Shown in pieces: positions 1-12,718 of a stretch of DNA of 64,000 bases (within the stretch, counting starts at the first letter, position 1; every line of letters starts with the position of its first letter). The DNA comes from Congeria kusceri (taxonomy: Eukaryota; Mollusca; Bivalvia; Myida; Dreissenidae), in assembly GCA_027627225.1 (NCBI GenBank), contig CM051034.1:1923001-1987000 (forward strand). The letters run 5' to 3'. The notes below the pieces were generated by a model. The model made no database searches. It had not been told where the DNA came from and saw only the letters and a program-made list of their open reading frames with translations. The position numbers and the translations under genes are program-made.

Positions 1-1982
1 CATTTGACGCTCTGTATCATTGTTTTTCTTGTAAAATACTGACACCAAATTCTCGTGTTGAGGCTATTCAATCCACAAATAGACATTGTTTTGATATAGA
101 CTGAATAAATGCATAGTTTACTAAAATACTTTAATACTAACGCTTCATCCATATATTTCTTTGTTTAATGTATTATCTCTATTGCTATCGTTACTTTGTA
201 AAGATAAACATACTGACGTTCATGCGCAGATGAGTCTGACTTCTTGGGGCTATTCAAGTAGCACTGATCTAAAACATGGGACAGTTCATCAGTTCATTAC
301 TTTGACATGAAATAATGCTGTCATTTTAATTTATTTTAAATATAGAAACATTGCATTCTACTGTTTCAGGAGCTAGCCACATGAAAATATGAGTTCGCTA
401 TTTGATAATGAAAATTTATGTATCTTTATTTTATTTTCTAAAAATTATATTAAATGCGTGTAGATATTTTTTGTTTCTTATAATTCAATAGCAGACCCCG
501 ATACAGGATTTGTAGTTAGAGGTGGCGTAAATATTTCATAACCTTCCAATATATACATGTATAAACGATATATTTTGGAAATCAAGAACAAAATTAAATC
601 GCGCGTTATTATTAATTAGACGAGATTCTACAAACGTTCTAGGCTTCTGTGCAAATATATTACAGTAAGAAAGCGGATAAGCTGATAGACTCATTTGACA
701 GACGTATGCCATTCTTCGATTCAGGAGAACGTGACAATGTCTAAGTAGTTGTAAGTTAATATTGTGCAATTTAAAAAAAAAATCGATTTTTAAAATTAGA
801 CAATTTTACGGGAAACGTACCGCGCCTTATCCCCGACCCTAACCCTCTAAATCTGTCGCTCGAGTTTTAACATGAATTTTCGACAAGCTATAGCCGTATG
901 TAGATGACATACATATTATAATGTCATGAAAAACCACGATTACTTAAAATAATGGATGTTTCCAGTAGGTTACCTTCCTATCTTCCAATAATAAACATTC
1001 ATTTAAAGGGATCCTGACGGTAATCCGGATCACCACTAACTGCTAATCATGTGTTCATTGGGCAATTTCCAAACTTCCTAGAAAATGTTAAATGCGTACA
1101 ATTGCTAACAGACAGACGGCAAGTTGCTAACAAACAGACAAACAGATAAACAAATAAACCAAGGTTCAATTCATTTAAACATAAGTACCTTGGCGCTGTT
1201 ATTATTTCTTCGTTGGTGTTCGGTGGAGTTGTGATCGACTAACGGAGCGGTATAATCAAGGGTCGTCAGGTAATTGACCACTATAGATGTCTGGATGACA
1301 GTGCTATGTCAATTATTATTCAATCGTATTTAGATGGTAAACAACACTGTACTTTAATAGTAATAACGAATCGTGGTATATCATTTCGAAAATTTTGCTT
1401 TCTTGATATAATATTACGGCTATCGTCAAAACTGTTGCCTTGGAACTAAACATTAACGATAAATAACGAAATGGACGTAGACGGGAAACATTATGCGCTG
1501 TTTTGTTTTTTCTTTCAACTGAATTCATTTAGTATATTACTATTAACTGAAAGCAGACGTAAACATTTTAGAAGCGTTTAATAACTGACTGTAAGGTGAA
1601 CTTTGTCAATAATAAATAACGATTTAAGTATGCTGATGATGATAATGACGATGATAGTGATCCAGGGGGGCGTTATGAGGTCTGAGTAAACCATATTGTA
1701 TAATTTAAATCAATGTTCATCTTAGCATATTTGAAGGATTGCTTATTTCTGTACGGGAAATAATACCCCAAAGGCCTACTTAAATGACATTTTGAAACAT
1801 TTCCAATTTCCTTCATGCGTCTGGATACGAATGTTTTATGATGCGGGATATTTTATTGCATTGTTGTTTTTTTTTAAGCAATACTGACAAATATCTGGCT
1901 GGTCTGGCTAATTAAGATTGTCAACATGGAACCAATGCATAAAATCACGGAACCGGAAGGATTGATGTTCACATATATATTT
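1..1982. other. AT-rich DNA without a supportable gene
   Basis: No frame with coding character, no splice-supported exon and no RNA gene were seen. The short open frames on the minus strand at 536-769 and 1316-1528 have AT-driven composition (Ile, Tyr, Phe, Asn, Leu) and no motif. Confidence 0.6.
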
Positions 1983-2176
1983 AAAGTCATTATAAAGGCT
2001 TGGGATTTATAATTTTCGATTTATCGACCAGTAAACAATAAACAACAATTTGGAGATCTGGTACGCAGGAATTAAACGAGTTGTTTAATAGCCACGCATC
2101 AAAACGACATAGAGTTATTTTTTGGCTGATAGACAACGGTAATGCAAAACGTATTTCGATTCTAACATGATTTGAC
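1983..2176. mobile_element. Degenerate copy of the palindromic 'cgttgtttatcggcc' MITE
   Basis: Contains the family core: ATTTATCGACCAGTAAACAA near the left side, GGAATTAAACGAG in the middle, and a right part (GACAACGGTAATGCAAAACG, then ATTTCGATTCTAACATGAT) matching the tails of the copies at 5.9-6.3 kb and 49.5 kb. More decayed than those copies. Confidence 0.55.
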
Positions 2177-2345
2177 ATACATTTCTAAAGTAAGGGGAAC
2201 AAATCCATATGTAATTCTGCCCACTTCATTATTCTTGTTATCTCCCGTGGTGAAAAGAAATATTACGTTTTCATCCGTTAATAGTTTTTGCCTTCAAAAT
2301 TTACTTCATAAGAAATAAGTTTAAAGTCATGGCATAAAATAGTAC

Positions 2346-3225
2346 AGGTTCACAAGCGGACACGCACACGTTCACACGCCAACACGCACATGTTCATAGG
2401 CGAACACGAACAAATTCACACACACACACACCATCATATGCGAACACGCGCACGTTTACAAAGGAACATGCACAGGTTTATAGGCGAATAAGCACACGTT
2501 CACACTCGAACATGAACACGTTCTTAGGCGAATACGCACACGTTCACACTCACATGTTCACAGGTGTACACACACACGCTCATATGCGAACACGCACACG
2601 TTCACAGGTGAACACGCACATGCTCATAGGCGAGCACGCATATGTCCACAGGCGAACACGCACATGTCCATAAGCGAACACGACACGCAAACACACACAC
2701 GTTCACACGAGCATGTTCATAGGCGAACACGCATACGTTCATAGGCGAACACGCATACGTTTATAGGCGAACAAGCACACGTTCACACGCGAACATGCAC
2801 ACGTTCTTAGGCGAACACGCACACGTTCACACACACATGTTCACATGTGAACACACACACGCTCATATGCGAACACGCACACTTTCACAGGTGAACACGC
2901 ACATGCTCATATGCGAACACGCACACGTTCATAGGCAAACACGCACACGTTCGCACGCACACCTTCATAGGCGAACACGCACATAACCATAAGCGAACAC
3001 GCACATGCGAACACGCACACGCGAACACGAGCATGTTCATAGGCGAACACGCATACGTTCACAGGCGAACACGCATACATTCATAGGCGAACAAGCAAGC
3101 GCGAATGATCACATGCGAACACGCACACGTTCATAGGCTAACACGCATACGCGAACGTTCACAGACAAACACGCACACGTTTATAGACGAGCACGCACAT
3201 GTTTTCATGCGAACACGCACACAAG
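2346..3225. repeat. Minisatellite of about 22 bp (CGAACACGCACACGTTCAYA-like)
   Basis: About 880 bp built of variants of GTTCATAGGCGAACACGCAC plus AC/ACG. Alternating purine-pyrimidine runs (ACACGCACACG) dominate. Unit length and sequence vary, so the array is old or frequently rearranged. An open frame of 63 codons at 2795-2986 (His/Thr/Arg only) is simply the repeat translated. Confidence 0.9.
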
Positions 3226-3573
3226 TTAACTAACGATGTCCTTTTAGAACATTATGAGAAATTTCAATCTTTTCAGTAAGTCAATGTCCAAAGAAATTTC
3301 ATTCATTTCTTTCATAGAACACTCAGCACGAATGTTCTTGAACCTCAAAACAAGCAAAAGTAGAAACAAAACTGCACTTACGGTTGTTAAAGCTAAACAA
3401 AATTAATGAATCGTTTCTCGGGCACTTTGTTCCGAAAAATCAGGAGGGAGGGCGGACTTTTATTATATTGAAGAATTTTTTTTGTACTTTTTACCCTACT
3501 CTTTTCTGTTGGCACTATGTAATGACTGATTAAAACGGGTAAATAAGTACAGATTAAAGACAGATTTGAGGCT

Positions 3574-3802
3574 CGTCGTGGGAAAACCGGTGTTAATGCA
3601 TGTGCATAAAGTGTCGTCCCGGATCAGCCTGTGCAGTCCGCACAGGCTAATCCGGGACGACACTTTCCGCCCACAGTGGATTTATGTTTAGAGGAGACTT
3701 CCTTGAAACAGAAAATACCATAAAAGCGGAAAGTGCGGACTGCACAGGCTAATCCGGGACGACACTTTACGCACATGCATTAAGTCCGGTTTTCTAACGA
3801 CG
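3574..3802. mobile_element. Foldback element with nested palindromes (copy 1)
   Basis: Ends CGTCGTGGGAAAACCGG and CCGGTTTTCTAACGACG form imperfect terminal inverted repeats. Inside are GCATGTGCATAAAGTGTCGT and its inverse (ACGACACTTTACGCACATGC), plus two internal stems built on CCCGGAT-AGCCTGTGC / GCACAGGCTAATCCGGG. A second copy is at 35331-35577. No coding capacity. I recall very similar elements as abundant in bivalve genomes. Confidence 0.85.
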
Positions 3803-4455
3803 CGCTTCTTTTATAGTTATCAACTAAAGTAGCCCTTTTTTAAAAATTCTAAATATAGATTTATTAATTACTCATGTTACAAATGGTCATTAGAGCAAGC
3901 AGACGTATAAAGGCAATCAATTTGAATGTTCATATTTAACATAAGTGCCTTTAAATTGATACACCATCAGCATTAAAGTACTTCTATTTATAGAATTAAA
4001 CTTCGTAATTTATATTTTAATAACTGTCAAAACTATGAATTATTTTTGCAATAAATCACCAACAATTCTTGGAAAGGAAAACCCGAGTATACTGCAACAC
4101 TTGTCAGTGCGGCTGAAACTTTTGTTTGTTACCATAGACTTATTGACACAGATTTTCTTTTAAAAAAAATGGAATGCTATTAAACCAGCAAGAGCATCTA
4201 CGAAAAAAAGTTTAAATCAACAAATAGACCATATTTACAAAAGTTCCGAATCGGATATGACATGTTTCAAAGTTGAGATTTACAGATTATTTCACAGTGT
4301 GTGTATATCCGATAATATTACATCAGACTGGAAGAAAGTGACTTGAAATACCGAAATCTACCTATACATGTGAGGCTTCTTCCTCAATGTTAAAATTCGG
4401 ATTCGTGTCACGCAGCTGTCAATGAAATCTCATTCAAAACATCGTATCGTAGAAA
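3803..4455. other. AT-rich DNA, nothing recognised
   Basis: No repeat block, exon or RNA gene seen. Confidence 0.5.
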
Positions 4456-5115
4456 TAGTTCTTGGGAACGTTTATATGGCGTTTATCAGTCCCACCCATA
4501 TGCAATCCCAAGCGAGATATCTATGTATAAAGTTTCATAAAAATATCTCAATGCGTTCTCAAGTTATTTGAGGGGAAACCGTTTTTCTATTTTTAGCAAC
4601 AGGGACCTTGACCTTTGACCTGTTGACCTCAAAATAAATAGGGTTCTTCCTTTCCTCCCAAGTAACCAGCGTACCAACTTTCATGATCGTAGGTCAAATC
4701 GTTCTCAAGATATCGTTCGGCATCGAAATGGTCTACCGTTTTTCTATTTTTAGTAACGGTGACCTTGACCTTGACCCCACCCACCCCATATGCAATCCCA
4801 AGCAAGGTCTCGATGTAAGGTATCTATGTATAACGTTTCATTAAAATATCTCAATGCGTTCTAAAGTTATTAAGGGGAAACCGTTTTTCTATTTTTAGCA
4901 ACGGTGACCTTGACCTTTGACCTATTGACCTCAAAATTTACAGGTTTCTTCCTTTCCTCCCAAGTAACCAGCGTAAAAACTTTCATGACCGCAGGACAAA
5001 GCGTTTTCAAGATATCGTGCGGAAACGAAATGGTCTACGGACAGACCTACCGACCGACCGACAGGTGCAAAGCAAGATACCCCCACTTCTTCGAAGGGGG
5101 GCATAATAAGAGACG
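4456..5115. repeat. Repeat family F1, about 2.5 units, with the 3' 'gacagac + hairpin' tail
   Basis: Units contain CATATGCAATCCCAAGC, TATCTATGTATAAAGTTTCA, AAAATATCTCAATGCGTTCT, GGAAACCGTTTTTCTATTTT and TGACCTTGACCTTTGACC. The block ends with a GACAGACC/GACCGACC tract and a CCCC...GGGGGGCATAA hairpin tail. Short frames within it are repeat translations. Confidence 0.85.
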
Positions 5116-5694
5116 CTGGGGCGGAATTCATAAATCTCCTGAGAAAGATAATAATTTAGGATAAGAAAAAGTAAAAATTAAGATAAAGTTTTATGTGAAA
5201 TGAAAATAAAAAAAGTAACATTGTCACATTTTTACGAGAATAAACAATTCAAACTCGAGCTATAATTGAAATGGTCCCAGACTTTACGGTTAACGGGTTG
5301 ATCTTACGATTTTAAGACATTGACTTACGTGTTCACTAAAAAGCTGTATGAGTACATGCCCAGACACATAAGGCCAAACAAACAAACGCTTGGTTTCCGC
5401 TGGTATCTCATACAAAATCTAGGAGCGGAGGTAAAATATAACTATTTTTGTTTTTAACTTTTTTTCTTCGCCGCATATTCACCACGCAGTTAAAGTATAT
5501 CGGAATGCATGTAAAATGTTTAAATGCCTCCCAACAAAGAAACTGTACCTTAACTATTAATAAGGTCATAAAAAAAGAGATTTCTAGCAAGAAACGTATA
5601 ATATAAGCGAAAACTGCCGAAAATCAGAAAAACTTAATGATTGATAGGAAAAAAATGTGTTAGGGTCGGCGGAAAAAATAGGCTTGGGGAGGGT
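5116..5694. other. AT-rich spacer, nothing recognised
   Basis: No supported gene. A 60-codon minus-strand frame at 5408-5590 has no motif. Confidence 0.5.
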
Positions 5695-5710
5695 GGGGGG
5701 GGGGGGGGGG
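5695..5710 (+). repeat. Poly-G run of 16, G-rich flanks
   Basis: An uninterrupted run of 16 G, preceded by GGGGAGGGT and followed by CGGGC. It is a potential G-quadruplex site and a likely place for assembly or length error. Confidence 0.85.
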
Positions 5711-5861
5711 CGGGCAAGCGGAAATTAGCAACATTTTTACGCTTATTACTTGCTCAGATATCGTTGTGACCTGTGCTATTCTTGTTATTGTTTCACGTAG
5801 ATTCATGTTAACGCCTATGCTACAATTACTCGTTCAACTTGTAAGCTATTATATTTAAGAA

Positions 5862-6310
5862 ATAATTTATCTATTTATCGTTGCTTAGCGGCCAATAAAC
5901 AACGATTTGGAGTTCTGATGCGTAGGAATTTAACCACGAGGCCGTTAGCCCGATTGTTTTAATAGCCACGCATCGGAACAACAAAGAGTTGTTTATTGGC
6001 CAATAAACAACGATAATGCCAAAATTATTTCGATTCTCACATGATATCATTACAATTGCAAAATTATTTGTCATATTATGTGAGAATCGAAATAATTTTC
6101 GCATTATCGTCGTTAAGCGGCCGATAAACAATGTTTTTGTGTTCTGATGCATAGGAATTTAACCACGAGGTCGTTGGCCCGATTGTTTTAATAGCCACGC
6201 ATCAGAACGACAAAGAGTTGTTTATTGGCCAATAAACAACGATAACGCGAAAATTATTTCGAATCTCACATGATATGACAAAAAATAAATTTGCAATTGT
6301 AATGATAACT
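5862..6310. mobile_element. Two adjacent palindromic MITEs of the 'cgttgtttatcggcc' family
   Basis: The second copy (about 6047-6308) is nearly complete: it starts CATTACAATTGCAAAATTAT, ends TTTGCAATTGTAATG, and its arms continue inward through the ATGTGAGAATCGAAATAATT / AATTATTTCGAATCTCACAT pair to TTTATTGGCCAATAAACAAC. The middle holds GTTCTGATGCATAGGAATTT and CACGCATCAGAAC. The first copy (from 5862) shares this core and abuts the second at its AATTGCAAAATTATT end. No transposase. Confidence 0.8.
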
Positions 6311-7438
6311 ACATTTTAATATGCTCCGCTCACTATCGGGACTACTTTTTACTTCGTTTATTGCGGGGTAGTTTAACAACGATAATTTTGTTCGTTGACT
6401 ATAGAAAAAAATCAGCAAGTATCATGTGAGAATTCAAATTGATGATAGGACAGAAGTCAGTGAATGACATGCTTGGTAAAATCGCGCCTGTTTTACATGG
6501 TGCTGTTAAATAATACATGATAAATACAACTTTAATTATTCATGTAAGAATAACGCAGTCAGTTGGATTTTTTTCTTTATATTAATAAGCAATATAACAT
6601 TAAATTGCTACTACTGATCGATTTAAAAAAAGTAAATATATGTTACCGTGTGCCAGATTTTCGACATTTTGAAGTGGAATGAAATATATTAAACACCCGT
6701 CCCACTTTGAAAAACGTTACACGTAACAACAATTTTTCAAAGTTAAAACTGACCCAAACATGACCGGGAATACCAACCCGTTCTTAGACTTAAAAATAAA
6801 GAGCAGACTTAGACTCAAGAAAATATACTTCTGCGTTTGCAAATATTCTGGGTCCCAATGTGGCTTATGTCCTAACAAATCGTTCTAAATAAAGAATGCT
6901 GTAATTAGAGTCGATGGATACCAAGTAAGATTCAAATTTACAGCGCTCTTAGAACAGAACAGTTTCAAGAATATTCCTCATTGTAAGTTTTAAGTCTAAG
7001 AATAGGTTGGTTAATACGGGCCAAAATCAGATGTTAATGTTTACAGCATTTGCACTTTGTTGCGCTTCAATTTAGCAAAGTCTGGATCATATTCGACATA
7101 TGTTACATATATCTGGCAAACATAGTCCTAGTTTATAATTGTTGTTATAAAATAATCTACATTTATATTAAAACAAACGAAAAAAGTCCCTCAACAACTG
7201 ATGCATGCCTGAGCAAATTCAGATTGCTAACGTTTTATTCACATAGACCAGCATTTAGTCTTTTAAAATGTTCTGACACAATAAAGAAATACTATGATAT
7301 GTCAAAAATTAACATTGAATTACATTTTAAATAGCTCATTCTAAATTTTGTTTTATTTTTCTGAATTTATACAAAACTTCCACAAAAATACGCTACGAAT
7401 ATGACCAGCCTCTAAATGCTGCTATTTACAATGACCGT
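6311..7438. other. AT-rich DNA without a supportable gene
   Basis: A 94-codon plus-strand frame at 7050-7334 is AT-rich and motif-free, so I do not call it a gene. No repeats of the named families were seen. Confidence 0.5.
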
Positions 7439-7500
7439 CGGCCGACACACGGTTGCCTACATCGGTCGACACACGGTTGCCTACATCGGTCGACACACGA
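7439..7500. repeat. 24-bp tandem repeat, about 2.6 copies
   Basis: CGGTCGACACACGGTTGCCT plus ACAT repeats with starts at 7439 (one change), 7463 and 7487. The end of the third copy is diverged. Confidence 0.85.
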
Positions 7501-7854
7501 TTAGCTTTCGTCGGCGGACAAACCTCGCATTCATCGACGGCATATAACCATGTTTAAAACAAATATTATTATGGAATTCAATCAAATATGTGAATTTGCC
7601 GGTTAATGGCGGACCCGTGCGTCTGTGTTACGATGCGCAGTCAAATGTAATTTAAATAATCCAAGACAGTTTAATACTATGACATACTATTACATAATAT
7701 TTACACCGCTTATGAACTGTCTCAATACCTTAAAACGGCAAACTATCAAATTGTACGTAAACTCTCAAATGTAAGAACACACGTTTTGTGCCACGTGTTT
7801 ATACATGAAATGCTTACAAAACAAAATTAAATGAATACCGATTTTAGTGGTACC

Positions 7855-8215
7855 TTACATATCCGTTGACGTTTGTTCATTAATAAAAACAAAATTTGCG
7901 TCTAAAATTTCAGGCAGCATGAGCGTTTTATCTACAGCCGAGGACGACAGCAATAATTCGTGATGCCACGCTACCGGAAGTGTAACAGGCCGCTGCAAGA
8001 CAACCGCGAAGGAAGTTACCATCCCTGAACAAGTCACGGCGGTACGTAGACGATGACTTAAATATGGCATATGGCCGAAATTGAGGGTACAATTTACGGC
8101 GAGACACCGTGCATTGCGGTGGATCTGGACTAGACGACATGTTTGACGTTCCATGGCCGACTGGGCTAACGTTGTCAATGTCAATAATTCCAGCTATGAC
8201 GACAGAGCGCGTCAT
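7855..8215 (-). other. GC-richer block with overlapping open frames; possible exon, unproven
   Basis: Two minus-strand frames overlap here, 95 and 109 codons, of which one starts at ATG 8215 (MTRSVVIAGIIDIDNVSPVG). The block is GC- and CpG-richer than its surroundings, which could mark an exon or promoter. No domain, no clear donor at the end of either frame, and frames overlapping like this are common in GC-richer DNA. Not counted as a gene. Confidence 0.2.
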
Positions 8216-8639
8216 TTTTTTTTATTGCCAAATGCTGTTTTCACGACAGAGTAAGTAAGCGGGTGGTTCCATGAATCGCTACATAATAAAACTGGGGCCG
8301 TATCACCGAAACATCTTAAGTTTATCACCAAAACATCTTAAGATTAACTGAACTGAATATGTTCACTTCGGATTAAATTTATGTTATCTAATATTTCTAC
8401 TAGCATAATGTATGATTTACAGTTACGTGAACACGATTCATTTATTCAGTTTACAGTAAATTTACACTATGCGAAATGTCAAATTCAATTTAAATAAAAT
8501 GTTGATTTTAAAGTTATAGATAAGATTTTACTCAAGATGTTCCTGGAAAACAGCCCCCGAACGCGTAATTTGTTAACGTAAACTTTAAACGCAGTACGTT
8601 ATCAACGGGGAGTTTTCAAACAAAACCTTTTACCATGAA

Positions 8640-8952
8640 CTAGAAAGGAAAACTGAAGTATGATTCTCGCGCGCCACACTGCTCCGTGTCACGGGGGCAA
8701 CACGGCATGCTACAGAACAGCAGTGTTCCTAAGACTGCATACCATAGTCCAGTCGGGCAGGTTTGGGTGAGTTGGGAAGGCGAGTTGGGAAGGCGAGTTG
8801 GATGGGGTGAGCATGGAATAACCTGTAAAAACCGGCAGCAGACCGCCGGCAAGCGCGGAACATCCTCACGCGGCGGTTTATTCAGAATTTACATCAATGA
8901 CATGCACAAAACAGCATCAAAAAAACAAAGTATCGTGTCCAATCTACATTAA
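8640..8952. other. GC-rich block with a possible reverse-transcriptase scrap
   Basis: Tandem GGCGAGTTGGGAA units (8779-8806) lie in it. Near 8870-8947 the plus strand reads GGLFRIYINDMHKTASKK, resembling the LLFLIYINDL block of non-LTR retrotransposon reverse transcriptases, but only about 20 residues match and no YADD follows. A relic at most. Confidence 0.25.
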
Positions 8953-9339
8953 TAACTTGATGTAGAACAGATGAGTAATGTAATGTAGGGAAGTAAATTT
9001 GCAATTCTTACTGCATGCAGTGCCCGAAATTAAACTCTTCAAAGACAACCGGTCCGAGCGAAAAGTCTCGGACCTACGGACACCCGTTAAGAACGAACCC
9101 TCACAACAACAACAACAACAGCCAAACCAGCACATTAATAATGTACACAAGAATTTGAAAACCTGCAGTAGCGCTGAATATATTGATACTGAAACACGTA
9201 ACAAATGTAACTTCGGATGTTGCAAGATTTCTTAGGGTTTGATGGACGCTTTTAAACGGACATCATACTTGGTTGTTTTTAACATAACACCGATACTCCT
9301 GAACAGGGCGAAATACACCAAATTAGACTTTGAAATTCA

Positions 9340-9513
9340 CAGTGGCATAATTGATATGGTGTCCAACCTGCAGTTGGGAATTTGGGAGCTCATGAGTTCG
9401 ATTCGTACTCGGGAAGCGTTGACATGACCATAAGACACAAGTTTTGATTCTTCCCAGGGAATGGACTCGACAGTGTCAATTAGCTAGCTTTCAACACAAT
9501 CGCGCTTAAATAA
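9340..9513 (+). mobile_element. tRNA-derived SINE copy, diverged
   Basis: CACAGTGGCATAATTGATAT, then ATGGTGTCC (A-box side) and GAGTTCGATTCG (B-box-like). The body GACACAAGTTTTGATTCTTC, CCAGGGAATGGACTCGA and AACACAATC aligns with the SINE at 42888-43165 (GACACCAAGTACTGGTTCTT, CCAGGAAACAGACTC, GATGCAATC). Confidence 0.65.
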
Positions 9514-11299
9514 AAAGGTTTAAACTGAATACGACATTATAATGAACAATAATGACCAAAGATTTGCGAATACGTCCCATGTTGTGACCTTTAAATAATT
9601 TAATTTAATTTAATTAGAAGCACTTCATATATAAGATGTAAGTTTATAAAATCACGAATAAAATCTATTTCGAGTTCAATCAATATACGCATAAGGTTTA
9701 CAACATACAAATAAATGACATCTCAATTCATCGCAATTTCTGAAAATACTTAAATATTTATAATCAAATATTGTATACAAGATTATAAAGCAATTGTTTC
9801 GATATATGGTCTATTCAACGACCAATATCGCAACATCACGGTCCGTATCCTGAAGATGCTGGCTCAGATAATGCAGACTTCAGCGAATGAGCAGACAGTG
9901 GGGTACGTCAGTTTATAAATAAATGTCTTTTTACCTTTACCTCATGCATTCTTTTTGCAATAAATATGAATTAACCGATCCATTATCTACCTACAGGTAC
10001 CCTTCCGAAACTTTCGAAAATATTGATCAGAGAAACGTAACATTAGACGCGAAACAATGCCATTTAGAAAATATGTTAAGCTTTTTTTGTATCTTTGCGA
10101 GCAGATCATACCTTGTACACCGTTATAGTGAAGGTTACACATGAGCAAATAAATTCCTTCATTGTTACATATAAAATATACAATGTTTGATTTCAATTTT
10201 CACCATGACCAAGCTACTTTCTAATATATCACCATACATCGTTGGAAAGATAAGGCCATAACCTTTTGACAAAACAGCATGTCAACAAATTCTATGTGTT
10301 GTAACTCAAAATTTTTACCTTCGAATAAACACACCGGTTTTGATGGGCATGGAGGCTGCCATTTTGTGCATGAATACATGGGCCAAAAGTTAGGAAGCTG
10401 GGAACCAATTATTTTAAAGTAGTGCCTAAAACAGTATTTTTTTTTATTTCTTACATATATACCTTTAAATTGATACCAAAACATATCATTTAAACTGTAT
10501 TTTTAAAATCATATGCATTATACACTGAACCATATGTGTTTATTATCTAACTGACAGCATGTAACCCTGGGGATTAGACTTCCGATTTGGTGTAATTTGA
10601 CCTGAACACGCGCGGGAGTACTTTGAACGAGTGAACATTGGCAAAGTTCGGAGCGTTTGTGACGTCGATAACGTCAAGACTTGTTCCGTTCTCGTGCGCC
10701 GGCTTGCGAACACACTGTTGTTTAATTGTCATGGAAATTTAATATACGATTTTATTTTATTGAAATGTTCACTGTATATACAGGAAATGTTCCGTTGAAT
10801 TGTGTATATATAATCATACATGTAAATTAAAAGATGTTAACGTTATTGCCTCAGTGATAATTATTTTTGAACAACCTTCGTACATTCATAACGAAATATA
10901 TGGTTGTGAAAAACAACGTCATTATTTTATTTCCTATATATTTTAATGAAAACACCGACAAACAAATTAAAAAAAAACTTTGAAACTTGTATTTCATATT
11001 TAGGTATATTTTCATAGAAAACTAAACGTCACTTACCTTCGCTGGCTTCAACTTCCCGACACAGTCCACGTTCTTGCCAAGTTTGCTGTTTCACGCCCAC
11101 AGATCGTTAGAATTATTAATAACAAATATCTCCATATCGCAATCGTAAAAAAAAAAAGTTACTTGCAATTTTCCCCACTGCTTACACTTATACTTGGAGT
11201 ACTGTTTATACATATATCATTATGCACGTGCTTAAACAAATTAAAAATTTAAGTCAATAAATAGTTTACAAATAATTGACGGGTAAGCGTTTTTTTTTG
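9514..11299. other. AT-rich DNA with a short CpG-rich patch; no supported gene
   Basis: The segment 10590-10720 is GC/CpG richer (CACGCGCGGGAGTAC, GTGACGTCGATAACGTC with a CRE-like TGACGTC core) and could be a promoter or first-exon region. I found no coding exon attached to it. A small MITE-like scrap (GGTTCCGATGCCTAGGAATT, AAACCACGA) follows at 11320-11350. Confidence 0.4.
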
Positions 11300-11798
11300 A
11301 GGTTATAACCAACGGTTTGGTTCCGATGCCTAGGAATTAAACCACGACGTCCTTATTGTTTAGTTCATTTGACATGCGCATCCTGTTATAAAGTTTACTC
11401 AGATGACCAAAATGTCATTTAAACGAATAATAACTAATTGCATATGCAGGTTGCTGATCACGAACGCAATCAAGAGTATATTCAAGAAAGTATTTACAAC
11501 TCACTTGAACACATGAAGTACAATCATTAGTATATGAACGATGACTAGCTAACTACGCATCACAGACACGATTGGATCTATTTGTTATTATATACAACCT
11601 AATTTCAGGCTGTAGTTTGTTGCATTTATTTTGTTCCATTATTAGTCATAAATATGTGTTATTACCGTTTCTTTGTCATATTATAAAAATAAATTTAATA
11701 GATATATGAATATGTTCTTTATATAATCTTTAAAACAATTTATTACATACTTTACTATAAATGGTAACCAAATTGATTTTTTTCTGATATGGATTTGA

Positions 11799-12022
11799 AA
11801 CATCCGGGCATACACAGAAGGTGTGCCGATATGGCTTTTATACTTCCTGGTGTGCCTGATACCGGCTGGAACATGGCACACTACCCGTCACGCGCCCGCG
11901 CCGTCGTTAACTGCGCTTGACGTCATTAGTAACGTCAAACTGGCTGCCGAGCAGTTTACTCTACATGCAAACATTTTAGCAGCTTATTTGTTGAAATTAG
12001 ACGGCCGTATTCAAGACAATTA
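11799..12022 (+). other. Possible exon coding a signal peptide and a helix
   Basis: The open frame from 11799 to the TAG at 12020-12022 includes VPIWLLYFLVCLIPAGTWHT, a good signal-peptide core, then APSLTALDVISNVKLAAEQF and TLHANILAAYLLKLDGRIQDN, a likely amphipathic helix. No in-frame ATG precedes it, so it would need an upstream exon; ATACACAG at 11817 is a possible acceptor. GC content is above its flanks. A small secreted peptide or the first part of a helical cytokine-like protein are possibilities, neither proven. Confidence 0.3.
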
Positions 12023-12718
12023 GCGAAAAATTGATATCCACGAATCCGTTGATTCCATACAACTTTTAGATACGATTTGTCGCTCTTTGTTACGATCCAA
12101 GTATATCTGATACGTTGATCCCGATGTACAATTGATCGCCGTTGATCGTGTTAATCGTAGATAAGAGAATTGTTGAACCGTTACAAAAATTTCTACGACT
12201 TTTACCAAGATTGATCTCAAGGTCTGATACGATCTGATAGGATCATCATGATTGGTCCAAAATTAAGACAACAATTGCAATTGTGACGCCCAATGGGTGA
12301 TAGTGTGAACCTAGCAAGATACATTACAGGACTGTATTACGTTATGGTACATTTTGCTACGTATATGGTACGGATTTCTAAGCTTGCCTGACGGTTCAGT
12401 TAAGATTCCAGTAGGATATTTAGCGACAACTAGCATGACTACTCACGATTATACACGATGGACCACGACAACGCGACGATTTGGTCGCGTTGCCTGTACG
12501 GTTTATCGCGATGTTACTACGCACTCATTACGTTTGCCAACGCTGGTGTCACGATTATGCAAGAGGTATCGACATGTCCAAATCGCATTGAAGCATAGCG
12601 AAGAGTAAGTTTTATTGGCTGCTCGTAGGTTTATTGTGATGAATGTACTTAAATGTTACTACTATCTTAGGAGAAACGTTAACAATCGCCTGTAATCGTC
12701 TGTTACTGTAGCGTATAC
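12023..12718. other. CpG-retaining, GATC/CGAT-rich block; unrecognised
   Basis: Unusual density of GATACG, GATC and CGATT motifs (GATACGATTTG, TACGATCC, GATACGTTGATCCCGATG, CTGATACGATCTGATAGGATC). A frame at 12354-12608 lacks ATG and motif. It could be the body of an unclassified repeat. Confidence 0.4.
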
